Source: Prevotellaceae bacterium UBA1075
GTDB lineage: Bacteria; Bacteroidota; Bacteroidia; Bacteroidales; Bacteroidaceae
NCBI GenBank assembly: GCA_002316015.1
Contig: DCCS01000018.1
Coordinates: forward strand, 33,217-93,875
Length of the DNA: 60,659 bases
Direction of reading: 5' to 3'
Shown: piece after piece, positions 34,631 through 42,952 of the stretch
How the letters are laid out: the number at the start of each line of letters is the position of its first letter
How positions within the stretch are numbered: position 1 is the first letter of the stretch
Program-made: the position numbers and the translations under genes
Notes under the pieces: model-generated
Database searches by the model: none
What the model was told of the DNA's origin: nothing
Seen by the model: only the letters and a program-made list of their open reading frames with translations

Positions 34631-36727
34631 ATGCAAGACCTCAGAAAGACGGAAATCACCTACCTGCCGGGCATAGGCCCGCGCCGAGCAGCCCTGCTCC
34701 AGGCCGAGCTGGGCATAGCCACATGGCACGACCTGCTATATACCTTCCCCTACAAGCACATCGACCGCAGCCGCCTGTACCGCACGGGCGAGCTCACGGC
34801 CGACATGCCCTTTGTGCAACTCAAGGGGCACATCCTGAGCATGGAGCAGACGGGACAGGGGCGCAAGGCAAGGCTCGTGGCGCACTTCACCGACGGTGAC
34901 GGCCTGGTGGACCTGGTGTGGTTCCAGGGCATACGCTACATGACCTCGACACTGAAACTCGACCGCGAGTACATCGTGTTTGGCCGTCCGAGCGTGTTCA
35001 ACGGGCGCATCAACATAGCGCATCCCGACGTGGACCCCGCCGAGGAACTCTCGCTCAGCCACATGAGGATGCAACCTTACTACTCGGTGACCGAGAGGAT
35101 GCGCCGCGCGGGACTCACCTCACGCAGCATGGAGCAGTTCACCTGCAAGTTGCTCAGCCTGCTCAAGGAGCCTGTGCCCGAGACACTGCCCGAGGTGATG
35201 CGCCGCCAGATGGGGCTGATGCCGCTGGACGAGGCCCTGCGCGCGGCCCACTACCCGCGCACGGCCGACCAGCTGACGCGCGCCATGGCACGGCTCAAGT
35301 TTGACGAACTGTTCTTCATACAGCTCAGCATACAGTTATATGCGCGCCAGAGGCAGGCGTCCAGGACGGGACACCAGTTCCTGCACGTGGGGCCGCTCTT
35401 CAACGAGTTCTACTCCCAATGCCTGCCCTTCACGCTGACCGATGCGCAGAAGCGCGTCCTGCGCGAGATACATGCCGACATGAGGCGCGGGCGCCAGATG
35501 AACCGCCTGCTGCAGGGCGACGTCGGGAGCGGCAAGACACTGGTGGCGCTCATGGCCATGCTGCTGGCCGTGGACAACGGGCACCAGGCATGCATCATGG
35601 CGCCCACCGAGATCCTGGCCGAGCAGCACCTGCGGTCGTTCCGCTCCATGCTGGGACACCTGCCCGTAAGGGTCGAGTTGCTCACGGGCACGGTCAAGGG
35701 CAAGAAACGCAAGGAAGTGCTGCAGGGACTGGCCGACGGCACGGTGCACATGCTGGTGGGCACACACGCTGTCATCGAGGACTGCGTGCAGTTCCACAGC
35801 CTGGGGCTGGCCGTCATCGACGAGCAGCACCGCTTCGGCGTGGCACAGCGCGCGCGCCTGTGGGCCAAGAACACCGTGGCGCCGCACATCCTGGTGATGA
35901 CGGCCACACCCATCCCCCGCACGCTGGCCATGACCCTGTACGGCGACCTGGACGTGTCGGTCATCGACCAGCTGCCGCCCGGACGCAAGCCCATACGCAC
36001 GCTGCACATCCCCGACACCGACCTGGGCCGCCTCTACCAGGCCGTGAGCACGCAGGTCGAGGCCGGGAGCCAGGCTTACTTCGTGTTCCCGCTGGTCAAG
36101 GAGAGCGACAAGGTGGCACTGCGCAACGTAGAGAACGAGTACGAGACACTGCGGCGGGTGTTCCCCCAGTACCGCATAGGCATGGTGCACGGGCGCATGA
36201 AGCCCGCCGAGAAGGAGGAGCAGATGCGCCTCTTCACCCAGGGCGACACACAGATACTGGTGGCCACCACGGTCATCGAGGTGGGGGTCAACGTGCCCCG
36301 TGCCACGGTGATGGTCATCTTCAACGCCGAGCGCTTCGGCCTGTCACAACTGCACCAGCTGCGCGGGCGCGTGGGGCGAGGCGGGGACCAGTCGTGGTGC
36401 ATACTGGTGACGGGCAGCACGGCCGGCACCGATGTGAGGCGGCGCATGCAGGTGATGACCGACACGACCGACGGCTTCCAGATTGCCGAGGAAGACCTCA
36501 AGCTGCGCGGCCCCGGAGACCTGGAAGGCACACAGCAGAGCGGCGACGGCCTGCACCTGCGCCTCGCCAACCTGGCCAAGGACGGGATGCTGGTGCAATG
36601 GGCGCGTGACGCCGCCGCACAGGTGCTCTCCACCGACCCCACCCTGTCGTCCCCCGCCGGACAGGCACTGCGCCGGGAGTTTGACCTGGAGTTCCCCGAC
36701 CGCCAGGACTGGGGAAAGATATCATGA
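34631..36727 (+). CDS. recG: ATP-dependent DNA helicase RecG
   Basis: A 698-residue branch-migration helicase for stalled forks and recombination intermediates. The N-terminal wedge/OB domain (about 1-260) is followed by a superfamily 2 helicase core: Walker A QGDVGSGKT near residue 297, DEQH box near 397, TATPIPRT, and the C-terminal helicase motif HQLRGRVGRG. The start at 34631 (MQDLRKTEITYLPGIG) is the family N-terminus. Confidence 0.95.
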   Translation: MQDLRKTEITYLPGIGPRRAALLQAELGIATWHDLLYTFPYKHIDRSRLYRTGELTADMPFVQLKGHILSMEQTGQGRKARLVAHFTDGDGLVDLVWFQGIRYMTSTLKLDREYIVFGRPSVFNGRINIAHPDVDPAEELSLSHMRMQPYYSVTERMRRAGLTSRSMEQFTCKLLSLLKEPVPETLPEVMRRQMGLMPLDEALRAAHYPRTADQLTRAMARLKFDELFFIQLSIQLYARQRQASRTGHQFLHVGPLFNEFYSQCLPFTLTDAQKRVLREIHADMRRGRQMNRLLQGDVGSGKTLVALMAMLLAVDNGHQACIMAPTEILAEQHLRSFRSMLGHLPVRVELLTGTVKGKKRKEVLQGLADGTVHMLVGTHAVIEDCVQFHSLGLAVIDEQHRFGVAQRARLWAKNTVAPHILVMTATPIPRTLAMTLYGDLDVSVIDQLPPGRKPIRTLHIPDTDLGRLYQAVSTQVEAGSQAYFVFPLVKESDKVALRNVENEYETLRRVFPQYRIGMVHGRMKPAEKEEQMRLFTQGDTQILVATTVIEVGVNVPRATVMVIFNAERFGLSQLHQLRGRVGRGGDQSWCILVTGSTAGTDVRRRMQVMTDTTDGFQIAEEDLKLRGPGDLEGTQQSGDGLHLRLANLAKDGMLVQWARDAAAQVLSTDPTLSSPAGQALRREFDLEFPDRQDWGKIS

Positions 36728-36862
36728 GGGAGAAGCCCCCTCCCTCTGCTGGCAAGCCCCTTCCCCCACCTTCCCCGAGGGGAAGGAACATATAACTCGT
36801 TCTCTTGATTCTATGACAGCAAAGCCCCATCCCAGCCTTCACCAAGGGGGAGGGGCCGAAAC

Positions 36863-36945
36863 TGCACCGCGCTGCATCCGCCAACGCACCGCACTGCATC
36901 CGCCAACGCACCGCACTGCATCCGCCAACGCACCGCGCTGCATTT
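36863..36945. repeat. 22-bp tandem repeat, nearly four copies
   Basis: Units of CGCACCGCACTGCATCCGCC plus AA start at 36863, 36885, 36907 and 36929 (last incomplete). The two central copies are identical. The same unit recurs at the right edge of the window and, degenerate, at 8970. Confidence 0.9.
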
Positions 36946-37148
36946 ATTGTTCCACCGCTTCAGCATAAATGCAGAAACGAGCAGGCCGCCTTCATCTTCC
37001 CCTCTTTCCTGCTGCCAAAAGCGTTTTCACTCCCATGGGGTATATACTCCTTCCCCTCGGTGGAGGCAGGGGCGGAGGGCTTAGCCAGCCTTTCCCTCTC
37101 CCACACCCCTTTTTGCGGACACTGCTTTGCACCCTCAATGTTTTTGAC

Positions 37149-37156
37149 TAACTTTG
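37149..37156 (+). promoter_or_regulatory. -7 promoter element for dxs-trkA
   Basis: TTTTTGACTAACTTTGC, 26 bases before the TTG start; identical over this stretch to the promoter at 9245. Confidence 0.65.
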
Positions 37157-37182
37157 CACCACTACACTAAGCAAGACTGAAC

Positions 37183-39069
37183 TTGGACAAGCAACCTATA
37201 CCACTACTCCAGGACATCCACCTGCCCGCCGACCTGCGCAAGCTGCCCAAGGAGGCTCTGCCACAAGTGTGCCGGGAACTTCGCCAGGCCATCATACGCT
37301 CCATGGCCGACAACCCCGGGCACTTCGCCAGCAGCCTGGGCGTGGTGGAGCTGACCGTGGCCCTGCACTATGTGTTCGACACACCCCACGACCGCATCGT
37401 GTGGGACGTGGGGCACCAGGCCGCCGGGCACAAGATGCTCACGGGGCGGATGGACGCCTTCCGCACCTACCGCAGGCTGCACGGGCTGCGTCCCTTTCCG
37501 TCACCGGAGGAGAGCGAGTATGACACCTTCGCCTGCGGGCATGCCTCCAACAGCATCTCGGCCGCACTCGGCATGGCTGTGGCCGACCGGCGCACAGGGC
37601 ACGGGAAGCGCCATGTGGTGGCCGTGATAGGCGACGGAAGCATGAGCGGCGGACTGGCCTACGAGGGGCTCAACAATGTGAGCGGCACTCCCAACAACCT
37701 GCTGATTATCCTCAACGACAACAACATGAGCATCGACAGCAGCGTGGGAGGCATGAAGCACTACCTGCATTACCTGCACACAAGCCACCTGTACAACTGG
37801 CTACGCTTCCGCATATCCCAGAAGATGATCAAATGGGGCATCCTGAGCGAGCGGGGAAGGCAAAGGCTGCTGCGCTTCAACAACTCGCTCAAGTCCCTGC
37901 TCACCGACCAGCAGAACATCTTCGAGGGAATGAACATCCGCTACTTCGGGCCGAGCGACGGGCACGATGTCGTGAAACTGGTCAACACGCTCGCACAAAT
38001 CAAGGACATGAAGGGGCCCAAACTGCTGCACATCCGCACCGTGAAGGGCAAGGGATTCATGCCTGCGGAACAGAACCCCACGCTCTACCACTCGCCGGGG
38101 CCCTACAACCCCGAGACAGGCGAGTGCCTGCACACCGACACCAGCGGGCTGCCGCCCAAATACCAGGACGTGTTCGGCGACACGCTGATGGAACTCGCAC
38201 GGCAAAACAGCCGCATCGTGGCTGTCACGCCTGCCATGGCCACGGGATGCGGGCTGAGCCGGATGATGAGAGAGATGCCCGACCGCACCTTCGACGTGGG
38301 CATCGCCGAGGGGCACGCGGTGACCTTCTCGGGCGGCATGGCCAGCGCGGGGCTGCAGCCCTTCTGCAACATTTACTCCAGTTTCTCACAGCGCGCCTTC
38401 GACAACATCATACACGACGTGGCACTGTGCCGCCTTCCTGTGGTGCTCTGCCTGGACCGGGCCGGGCTGGTGGGCGAGGACGGCCCCACACACCACGGGG
38501 CTTTCGACCTCGCGGCCCTGCGCCCCGTCCCCGGCCTCACGCTCTCGTCGCCCATGGACGAGAGGGAACTGCGCCGGCTGATGTACACGGCACAACTGCC
38601 AGAGAAGGGCCCCTTTGTCATACGCTATCCGCGCGGACGCGCCGAGCATACCGACTGGAGATGCCCGCTGGAGGAAGTCGAGGTGGGCAAGGGACGGCTC
38701 ATACACGAGGGAAGCGACGCCGTGGTGCTGAGCCTGGGCCCCATCGGGAACGAGGTAGAGCGCGCCATCGCCGAACTGGAGAGGCAGGGACGCAGCATCG
38801 CGCACTACGACATGCGATTTCTGAAACCCATTGACGAGGAAATACTCGCCACCGCAGGCAAAGACTTCAAGCACATCGTGACCGTCGAGGACGGCGCGCT
38901 GAAGGGCGGGCTGGGCTCGGCCGTACTGGAGTATATGGCCGACCACGGGCTGCACCCCAGGGTGGTGCGCCTGGGGCTGCCCGACCACTTCGTGGAGCAC
39001 GGCAGCGTGCCACAGCTGCAGCACCTGGCCGGCATCGACAAAGAAGCAATCATAAAGGCTCTCTCATGA
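37183..39069 (+). CDS. dxs: 1-deoxy-D-xylulose-5-phosphate synthase
   Basis: A 628-residue ThDP enzyme for the first step of the MEP isoprenoid pathway (pyruvate plus glyceraldehyde 3-phosphate). GDGSMSGG near residue 150 and NDNNMSI bind ThDP/Mg; GEDGPTHHG and VIRYPRG are canonical active-site and substrate regions; GIAEGHAV carries the catalytic glutamate. No ATG fits the N-terminus; a TTG at 37183 (DKQPIPLLQDIHLP) just after the promoter is the best start. Its stop overlaps the trkA ATG (ATGA). A divergent paralogue lies at 591. Confidence 0.95.
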   Translation: MDKQPIPLLQDIHLPADLRKLPKEALPQVCRELRQAIIRSMADNPGHFASSLGVVELTVALHYVFDTPHDRIVWDVGHQAAGHKMLTGRMDAFRTYRRLHGLRPFPSPEESEYDTFACGHASNSISAALGMAVADRRTGHGKRHVVAVIGDGSMSGGLAYEGLNNVSGTPNNLLIILNDNNMSIDSSVGGMKHYLHYLHTSHLYNWLRFRISQKMIKWGILSERGRQRLLRFNNSLKSLLTDQQNIFEGMNIRYFGPSDGHDVVKLVNTLAQIKDMKGPKLLHIRTVKGKGFMPAEQNPTLYHSPGPYNPETGECLHTDTSGLPPKYQDVFGDTLMELARQNSRIVAVTPAMATGCGLSRMMREMPDRTFDVGIAEGHAVTFSGGMASAGLQPFCNIYSSFSQRAFDNIIHDVALCRLPVVLCLDRAGLVGEDGPTHHGAFDLAALRPVPGLTLSSPMDERELRRLMYTAQLPEKGPFVIRYPRGRAEHTDWRCPLEEVEVGKGRLIHEGSDAVVLSLGPIGNEVERAIAELERQGRSIAHYDMRFLKPIDEEILATAGKDFKHIVTVEDGALKGGLGSAVLEYMADHGLHPRVVRLGLPDHFVEHGSVPQLQHLAGIDKEAIIKALS

Positions 39070-40460
39070 AAATAGTAATCGCAGGCGCAGGAGCCGTGGG
39101 AACCCACCTTGCCGAACTGCTCTCGCGCGAAGACCAGGACATCATGCTCATCGACGAAGACCCCGACCGCACGGCCGAGTTGGCCACCTCGGGGGAATTC
39201 GACCTGATGACCATCAACGTGTCTCCCACAAGCATCAGCGGACTGAAAGAGGCCGGAGTGCCTCACGCCGACCTCTTCATAGGCGTGACACCCGAGGAGA
39301 CACGCAACATCACCTGCTGCATGCTGGCACACGCGCTGGGATGCCGCAAGACGGTGGCGCGCGTGGACAACGCCGAGTACACGCGTCCCGAATACAAGGA
39401 CTTCTTCAGGCAGATGGGCATCGACAGCATCATCTACCCCGAAGCCCTGGCCGCGCGGGAGATACTGGACGGCATCAAACGCCCGGGCGTGCGCCAGTAC
39501 TGGGAAGTGCACGGGGGCGCGCTGGTGATGATGGGCATCAAGCTGCGCGAGTCAGCCCGCGTGCTGGACAAGCCCCTGCGCGAACTGTGCGGCCCCGACA
39601 CGCCCTACCACATCGTGGCCATCAAGCGGGACGAGGACACGATAATCCCCGGGGGAAACGACAGTCTTGCCCTGGGCGACATCGCCTATTTCATGACGCA
39701 GCGCAAGCATGTGCAGTACATCCTGCAGATAACAGGCAAGGAAGAGTACGGCGAGGTGAGGCACATGATGATCATGGGCGGCGGACTGACCGCCCTGCAT
39801 GTGATACAGGACAAGCCCGACTCGGTGAGCGTGAAGGTGATAGAGCGCGACGAGGAACGCTGCCGCCAGTTTGCCGACATGCTGGACGACCCCGATGTGA
39901 GCATCATACAGGGCGACGGGCGCGACACGGGCATGCTGGCCGAGGAGGGACTGCGCGACATGCAGGCCTTTGCGGCGCTCACGCCATACACCGAGACCAA
40001 CATCCTGGCCTGCCTGGCGGCGAAGCGCATGGGCGTGCGCAAGACCATAGCCCTGGTGGAGAACATGGACTATGTGTCCCTGGCCGAGAAACTGGACATA
40101 GGCACCATCATCAACAAGAAGACCATCGCGGCGAGCCACATCTACCAGATGATGCTGGACAAGGATGTGACGAATGTGAAGTGCCTGACCATCGCCAACG
40201 CCGACGTGGCGGAATTCATGGTCAGCGAGGGAAGCCTGGTGACCGCGAAACCCGTGCGCGACCTGCGCTTCCCGAGGGGAGTCACACTGGGCGGCATGGT
40301 GCGGGACGGAGTGGGAAGCCCCATACACGGGAACACCCAGCTGCAGAGTGGCGACCGCGTGGTCGTGTTCTGCCTGGGCGGACTGATAAAGAAGATGGAC
40401 CGCTACTTCTGCCGGCCCACCTCGGCCATCAGCCGGGTGATATCGGCCTTGAGCAACTGA
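39066..40460 (+). CDS. trkA: Trk potassium transporter regulatory subunit TrkA
   Basis: A 464-residue cytoplasmic protein with two RCK units, each an NAD-binding Rossmann domain (GAGAVGTHLAELL at the start, MGGGLTALHV at about 239) plus a TrkA-C domain. It gates the potassium channel subunit TrkH. Start overlaps dxs by four bases. trkH normally follows trkA in Bacteroidales but is absent; instead the DUF4435 gene converges and overlaps the last 58 bases. The final about 18 residues (after KKMDRYF) look like an added tail. Confidence 0.93.
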   Translation: MKIVIAGAGAVGTHLAELLSREDQDIMLIDEDPDRTAELATSGEFDLMTINVSPTSISGLKEAGVPHADLFIGVTPEETRNITCCMLAHALGCRKTVARVDNAEYTRPEYKDFFRQMGIDSIIYPEALAAREILDGIKRPGVRQYWEVHGGALVMMGIKLRESARVLDKPLRELCGPDTPYHIVAIKRDEDTIIPGGNDSLALGDIAYFMTQRKHVQYILQITGKEEYGEVRHMMIMGGGLTALHVIQDKPDSVSVKVIERDEERCRQFADMLDDPDVSIIQGDGRDTGMLAEEGLRDMQAFAALTPYTETNILACLAAKRMGVRKTIALVENMDYVSLAEKLDIGTIINKKTIAASHIYQMMLDKDVTNVKCLTIANADVAEFMVSEGSLVTAKPVRDLRFPRGVTLGGMVRDGVGSPIHGNTQLQSGDRVVVFCLGGLIKKMDRYFCRPTSAISRVISALSN

Positions 40461-41482
40461 AAAGGGGGGCTCAGGCGGAAGCCCGCCCCCTTCCTGAGCA
40501 TGACATCCACGCTGCAGATGCTGTGCTCATAACTGCTCCACTCGTTCTGCTTCTGCGTCTCATGCACAGCCAGGCGCGTAATCTCGCGCTCACGCTCGCG
40601 GCGCAGGACATTGCACACGGGAGTCAGCAGGGGCATCACCACACCGTCAAAGAGGGTGTGCCCCTGGATGTAGAGGTAAGTGGTGTCGGGCGTGAGCCCC
40701 ATGGAAAGCAACTCCTCGCGCAGGGGGAGATAGGTCTCGCGCCCCTGGGGGTAGCGGCGCTGGAGCATGGACACGCACTTGTTCACCTTGTGCCTGATGC
40801 TTTCCAGGGACGACTGCCCGCCACGGGCGATGTTGACACTGTGGAAGGAGACCACATCAGCAAAGTCGCTCATGCTGAACTCACGGTAGCGCCCATACCG
40901 GTAAGCCCACACATTCCACACAAAGAGCGGCCACACGATACGGCTGAACTCTGCCATGAAAGCCTCCAGGTCCATCACGCTGCGGTCATTGAGCGTGCTC
41001 ATCACGCAGGCAGTGTGCAGATTGGGCGCGTAGCACTGGTAGTTCTCGATGGCGTAGGCATAGGTGTGCAGCACATAGGGGTTGTGGCACACCATGCGGC
41101 TCATCTCGGTACTGCCCTGCATGAGCCAGTCATAGTCGGCGTCCACACAGGCTATCATGCACTCGCCCAGGGCGGGCCCCAGGCGGTTCATGAGGGCACT
41201 CTTCTTGCCGCGGCCCAATGACGTGCGGCTGGGAAGCATGACCTCAAAGTAATGGCGCTCGTCCTCGAACTCCTGCAGGACTGACCGCCAAAAGAACACA
41301 TCATCATAACTCTCCACATAAGCCACGATGCGGTGCCTCGACGAGCGCGGGCGCAAGCGGTTTGCGGTCTCGATGTAACTGGAGTTCAGCGCGTCCTGGA
41401 GCCGCTTTCCCTGCTTGCGGGACTGCGGTTCGGGGCAGGGCCGGGCCGGGCCGGCTGCACTTCCTGCCACGGGACGGGTCAT
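40403..41482 (-). CDS. DUF4435 protein with TOPRIM-like motifs (AriB-like)
   Basis: A 359-residue protein. AYVESYDDVFFW (Glu57, Asp60, Asp61) followed by ACVDADYDWL (Asp114, Asp116) is the Glu ... DxD pattern of the TOPRIM fold seen in DUF4435 and OLD-family nucleases. The C-terminal about 200 residues are helical with no motif I recognise. DUF4435 is the effector family (AriB) of PARIS anti-phage systems, where an ABC-type ATPase (AriA) holds it until triggered. Here the start overlaps the ATPase stop by four bases, indicating coupled synthesis. Its 3' end overlaps trkA in antisense by 58 bases. Housekeeping DNA repair is an alternative. Confidence 0.72.
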   Translation of the reverse strand: MTRPVAGSAAGPARPCPEPQSRKQGKRLQDALNSSYIETANRLRPRSSRHRIVAYVESYDDVFFWRSVLQEFEDERHYFEVMLPSRTSLGRGKKSALMNRLGPALGECMIACVDADYDWLMQGSTEMSRMVCHNPYVLHTYAYAIENYQCYAPNLHTACVMSTLNDRSVMDLEAFMAEFSRIVWPLFVWNVWAYRYGRYREFSMSDFADVVSFHSVNIARGGQSSLESIRHKVNKCVSMLQRRYPQGRETYLPLREELLSMGLTPDTTYLYIQGHTLFDGVVMPLLTPVCNVLRREREREITRLAVHETQKQNEWSSYEHSICSVDVMLRKGAGFRLSPPFQLLKADITRLMAEVGRQK

Positions 41483-42294
41483 AGCGCGATGTCCTCCACG
41501 TTGGTCACGCAGTCGGCCCAGCCGTCCATGATGACAGCCGGGCTGTGGGTGGTGAGTATCACCTGCGCGTGGGGATTGAGGTCACGCACCAGCCCCACAA
41601 GCCTCTGCTGCCACTCGACGTGCAGGCTCACCTCCGGCTCGTCCATGAACAGGACGCACGGCTTGCGCGCCCGCACCAGCACGGTGAGCAGGATGATGAG
41701 CATCTGCTTCTCGCCGCTGGAGAGCTTGTAAGAGGGGATTACCTCGCCCATCGAGAGGAAGAATATCTCGTTGCGGTCACGGCAGATGGTCTTGCCCGTG
41801 TCCTTGAAGAGGCTGTCGACGATGTCCATGAAGTGCGTCTTCTCCCCGGCTATCTCGCCGGCCTGGCGCTGGGCGTCCGCCACATGGCCGGTGAAGAGCG
41901 CGACCATGCGGTTGCTCATGTTCACCTGGTAGTCCAGGTAACGCCGCTGCAACTGGTAGAGCTGCAGGTCGAGCTCGGAGTGCAGTTGCGTGTCCGACAT
42001 CTTGCCCAGCAGGTCGCCCGACACGAGCGGGCGGTCAAAGGAGCGTATGACGTCAAAGTCCACGCTGTCGGCGTCCTCTGGCTCGAAGGTCAGCGTGACG
42101 CCGCCCGTATGCTTCTCCAGCCGGTCGATGCCAGCCAGCCGGCGCACCACACGGTTGAGGATAGTGCTCTTGCCCACGCCGTTTACCCCGCTCAGTATGT
42201 TCACGTCGGGACGCAGGGTCCAGTCGATGCCCCGCTTCCCGTTCCACAGCGCGTCTATCCTGATGCGCTTGATGTAGAGTCCCTTCTTGCTCAT
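41479..42294 (-). CDS. ABC/SMC-type AAA ATPase (AriA-like)
   Basis: A 271-residue ATPase of the AAA_15/AAA_21 type. Walker A SGVNGVGKST (Gly36-Thr44), ABC signature LSSGEKQ (191-197), Walker B CVLFMDEPEVSLH (Asp218, Glu219) and H-loop TTHSP (His250) are all intact; a helical insert lies between. It lacks the coiled coil of Rad50/SMC and is much shorter than typical AriA. It is the middle gene of the cassette: 21 bases after the TIR-like gene and overlapping the DUF4435 gene. The pairing with DUF4435 is what suggests a PARIS-like sensor role. Confidence 0.78.
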   Translation of the reverse strand: MSKKGLYIKRIRIDALWNGKRGIDWTLRPDVNILSGVNGVGKSTILNRVVRRLAGIDRLEKHTGGVTLTFEPEDADSVDFDVIRSFDRPLVSGDLLGKMSDTQLHSELDLQLYQLQRRYLDYQVNMSNRMVALFTGHVADAQRQAGEIAGEKTHFMDIVDSLFKDTGKTICRDRNEIFFLSMGEVIPSYKLSSGEKQMLIILLTVLVRARKPCVLFMDEPEVSLHVEWQQRLVGLVRDLNPHAQVILTTHSPAVIMDGWADCVTNVEDIAL

Positions 42295-42315
42295 GTCAGA
42301 ATCCGCGTTGTCGTG

Positions 42316-42843
42316 TCAGAAGATGGTGGTGGAGTTCCAGGGGAACAGGCCCTTCTTCACGGAGTACGCGCCAAGGGCGCGCTCCAGTTTGTCCCTGGTG
42401 AAAGGCACATGGGCCATGTAGGCGCTGTCACGCCCTATGTACTTGCGCACCTTGTTGGGCAAGTGCGCCCAGTTGATCCTGACAGAGTCGTCTGTGAGCA
42501 TGTCGAAACCCACATAGGCGACTATGACAGGCAGGTGGAAACGGTTCACGGCACGGCTTATCTGCCAGTTGAGCGTGACGCTCTCCACATCCATCAGGTC
42601 GCTGGCCAGCACCAGCAGGTTGTCGGCCTCCTCCATCAGCCTGAGACACCTTACCTTGAATGTGCTGTCAACCAGGTCATCGTGCATGGACGAGAAGTCG
42701 ATTTCCCGCATGTTGAGGAAACCATAACGGCGCGGATACTGCCTCTGCCACTCCTGCATCTGCTTGAAGTAGCACAGGTTGCTGTGCTCGTGGTCCAGCA
42801 CACCCTGCGCGTCAAACGCGACGTATGTCTTGTTGGTGTTCAT
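42316..42843 (-). CDS. TIR-like (DUF1863/ThsB-like) protein
   Basis: A 175-residue protein. The pattern YVAFDAQGVLD, a W-rich helix, REIDFSSMHDD, a hydrophobic strand NLLVLASDLM, then LNWQISRAVNRFHLPVIVAYV fits the TIR-like DUF1863 (MTH538/ThsB) fold used by Thoeris systems for NAD-derived signalling. In that group the residue after the conserved Trp is often Glu; here it is Gln94, so NAD-processing activity is uncertain. The start at 42843 follows a strong Shine-Dalgarno. It is the first gene of the cassette with the ATPase and DUF4435 genes. Assignment is by pattern only and a database search would be decisive. Confidence 0.6.
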   Translation of the reverse strand: MNTNKTYVAFDAQGVLDHEHSNLCYFKQMQEWQRQYPRRYGFLNMREIDFSSMHDDLVDSTFKVRCLRLMEEADNLLVLASDLMDVESVTLNWQISRAVNRFHLPVIVAYVGFDMLTDDSVRINWAHLPNKVRKYIGRDSAYMAHVPFTRDKLERALGAYSVKKGLFPWNSTTIF

Positions 42844-42850
42844 GTGTCTG

Positions 42851-42856
42851 CCTCCT
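42851..42856 (-). promoter_or_regulatory. Strong Shine-Dalgarno before the TIR-like gene
   Basis: Minus-strand AGGAGG, seven bases before the ATG at 42843. Perfect Shine-Dalgarno sequences are rare at gene starts in this window. Confidence 0.65.
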
Positions 42857-42879
42857 GTACGCATTGAAGATACACTTAG

Positions 42880-42887
42880 CAAAGTTA
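42880..42887 (-). promoter_or_regulatory. -7 promoter element of the TIR/ATPase/DUF4435 cassette
   Basis: Minus-strand TAACTTTG, 36 bases before the TIR-like ATG, so the cassette has its own promoter and is divergent from the helicase gene. Confidence 0.65.
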
Positions 42888-42939
42888 GAAAATCCCGCCC
42901 AAACCGCCAAGCACTGGCATGCACAAAAGGAAAAATTGC

Positions 42940-42947
42940 TACTTTTG
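42940..42947 (+). promoter_or_regulatory. -7 promoter element of the helicase gene, predicting a leaderless mRNA
   Basis: TACTTTTG ends five bases before the ATG at 42953, so transcription should start at or next to the start codon. Confidence 0.6.
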
Positions 42948-42952
42948 CACCC

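Larger units (their letters stand above)
36728..37182. other. Repeat-rich intergenic region between recG and dxs
   Basis: About 455 bases. From left: C-rich stretches of the AAGCCCCnTCCC type with matching GGGGAGG runs (36735-36857), the 22-bp tandem array, another C-rich stretch near 37030-37110, and the dxs promoter. No gene. Confidence 0.6.
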
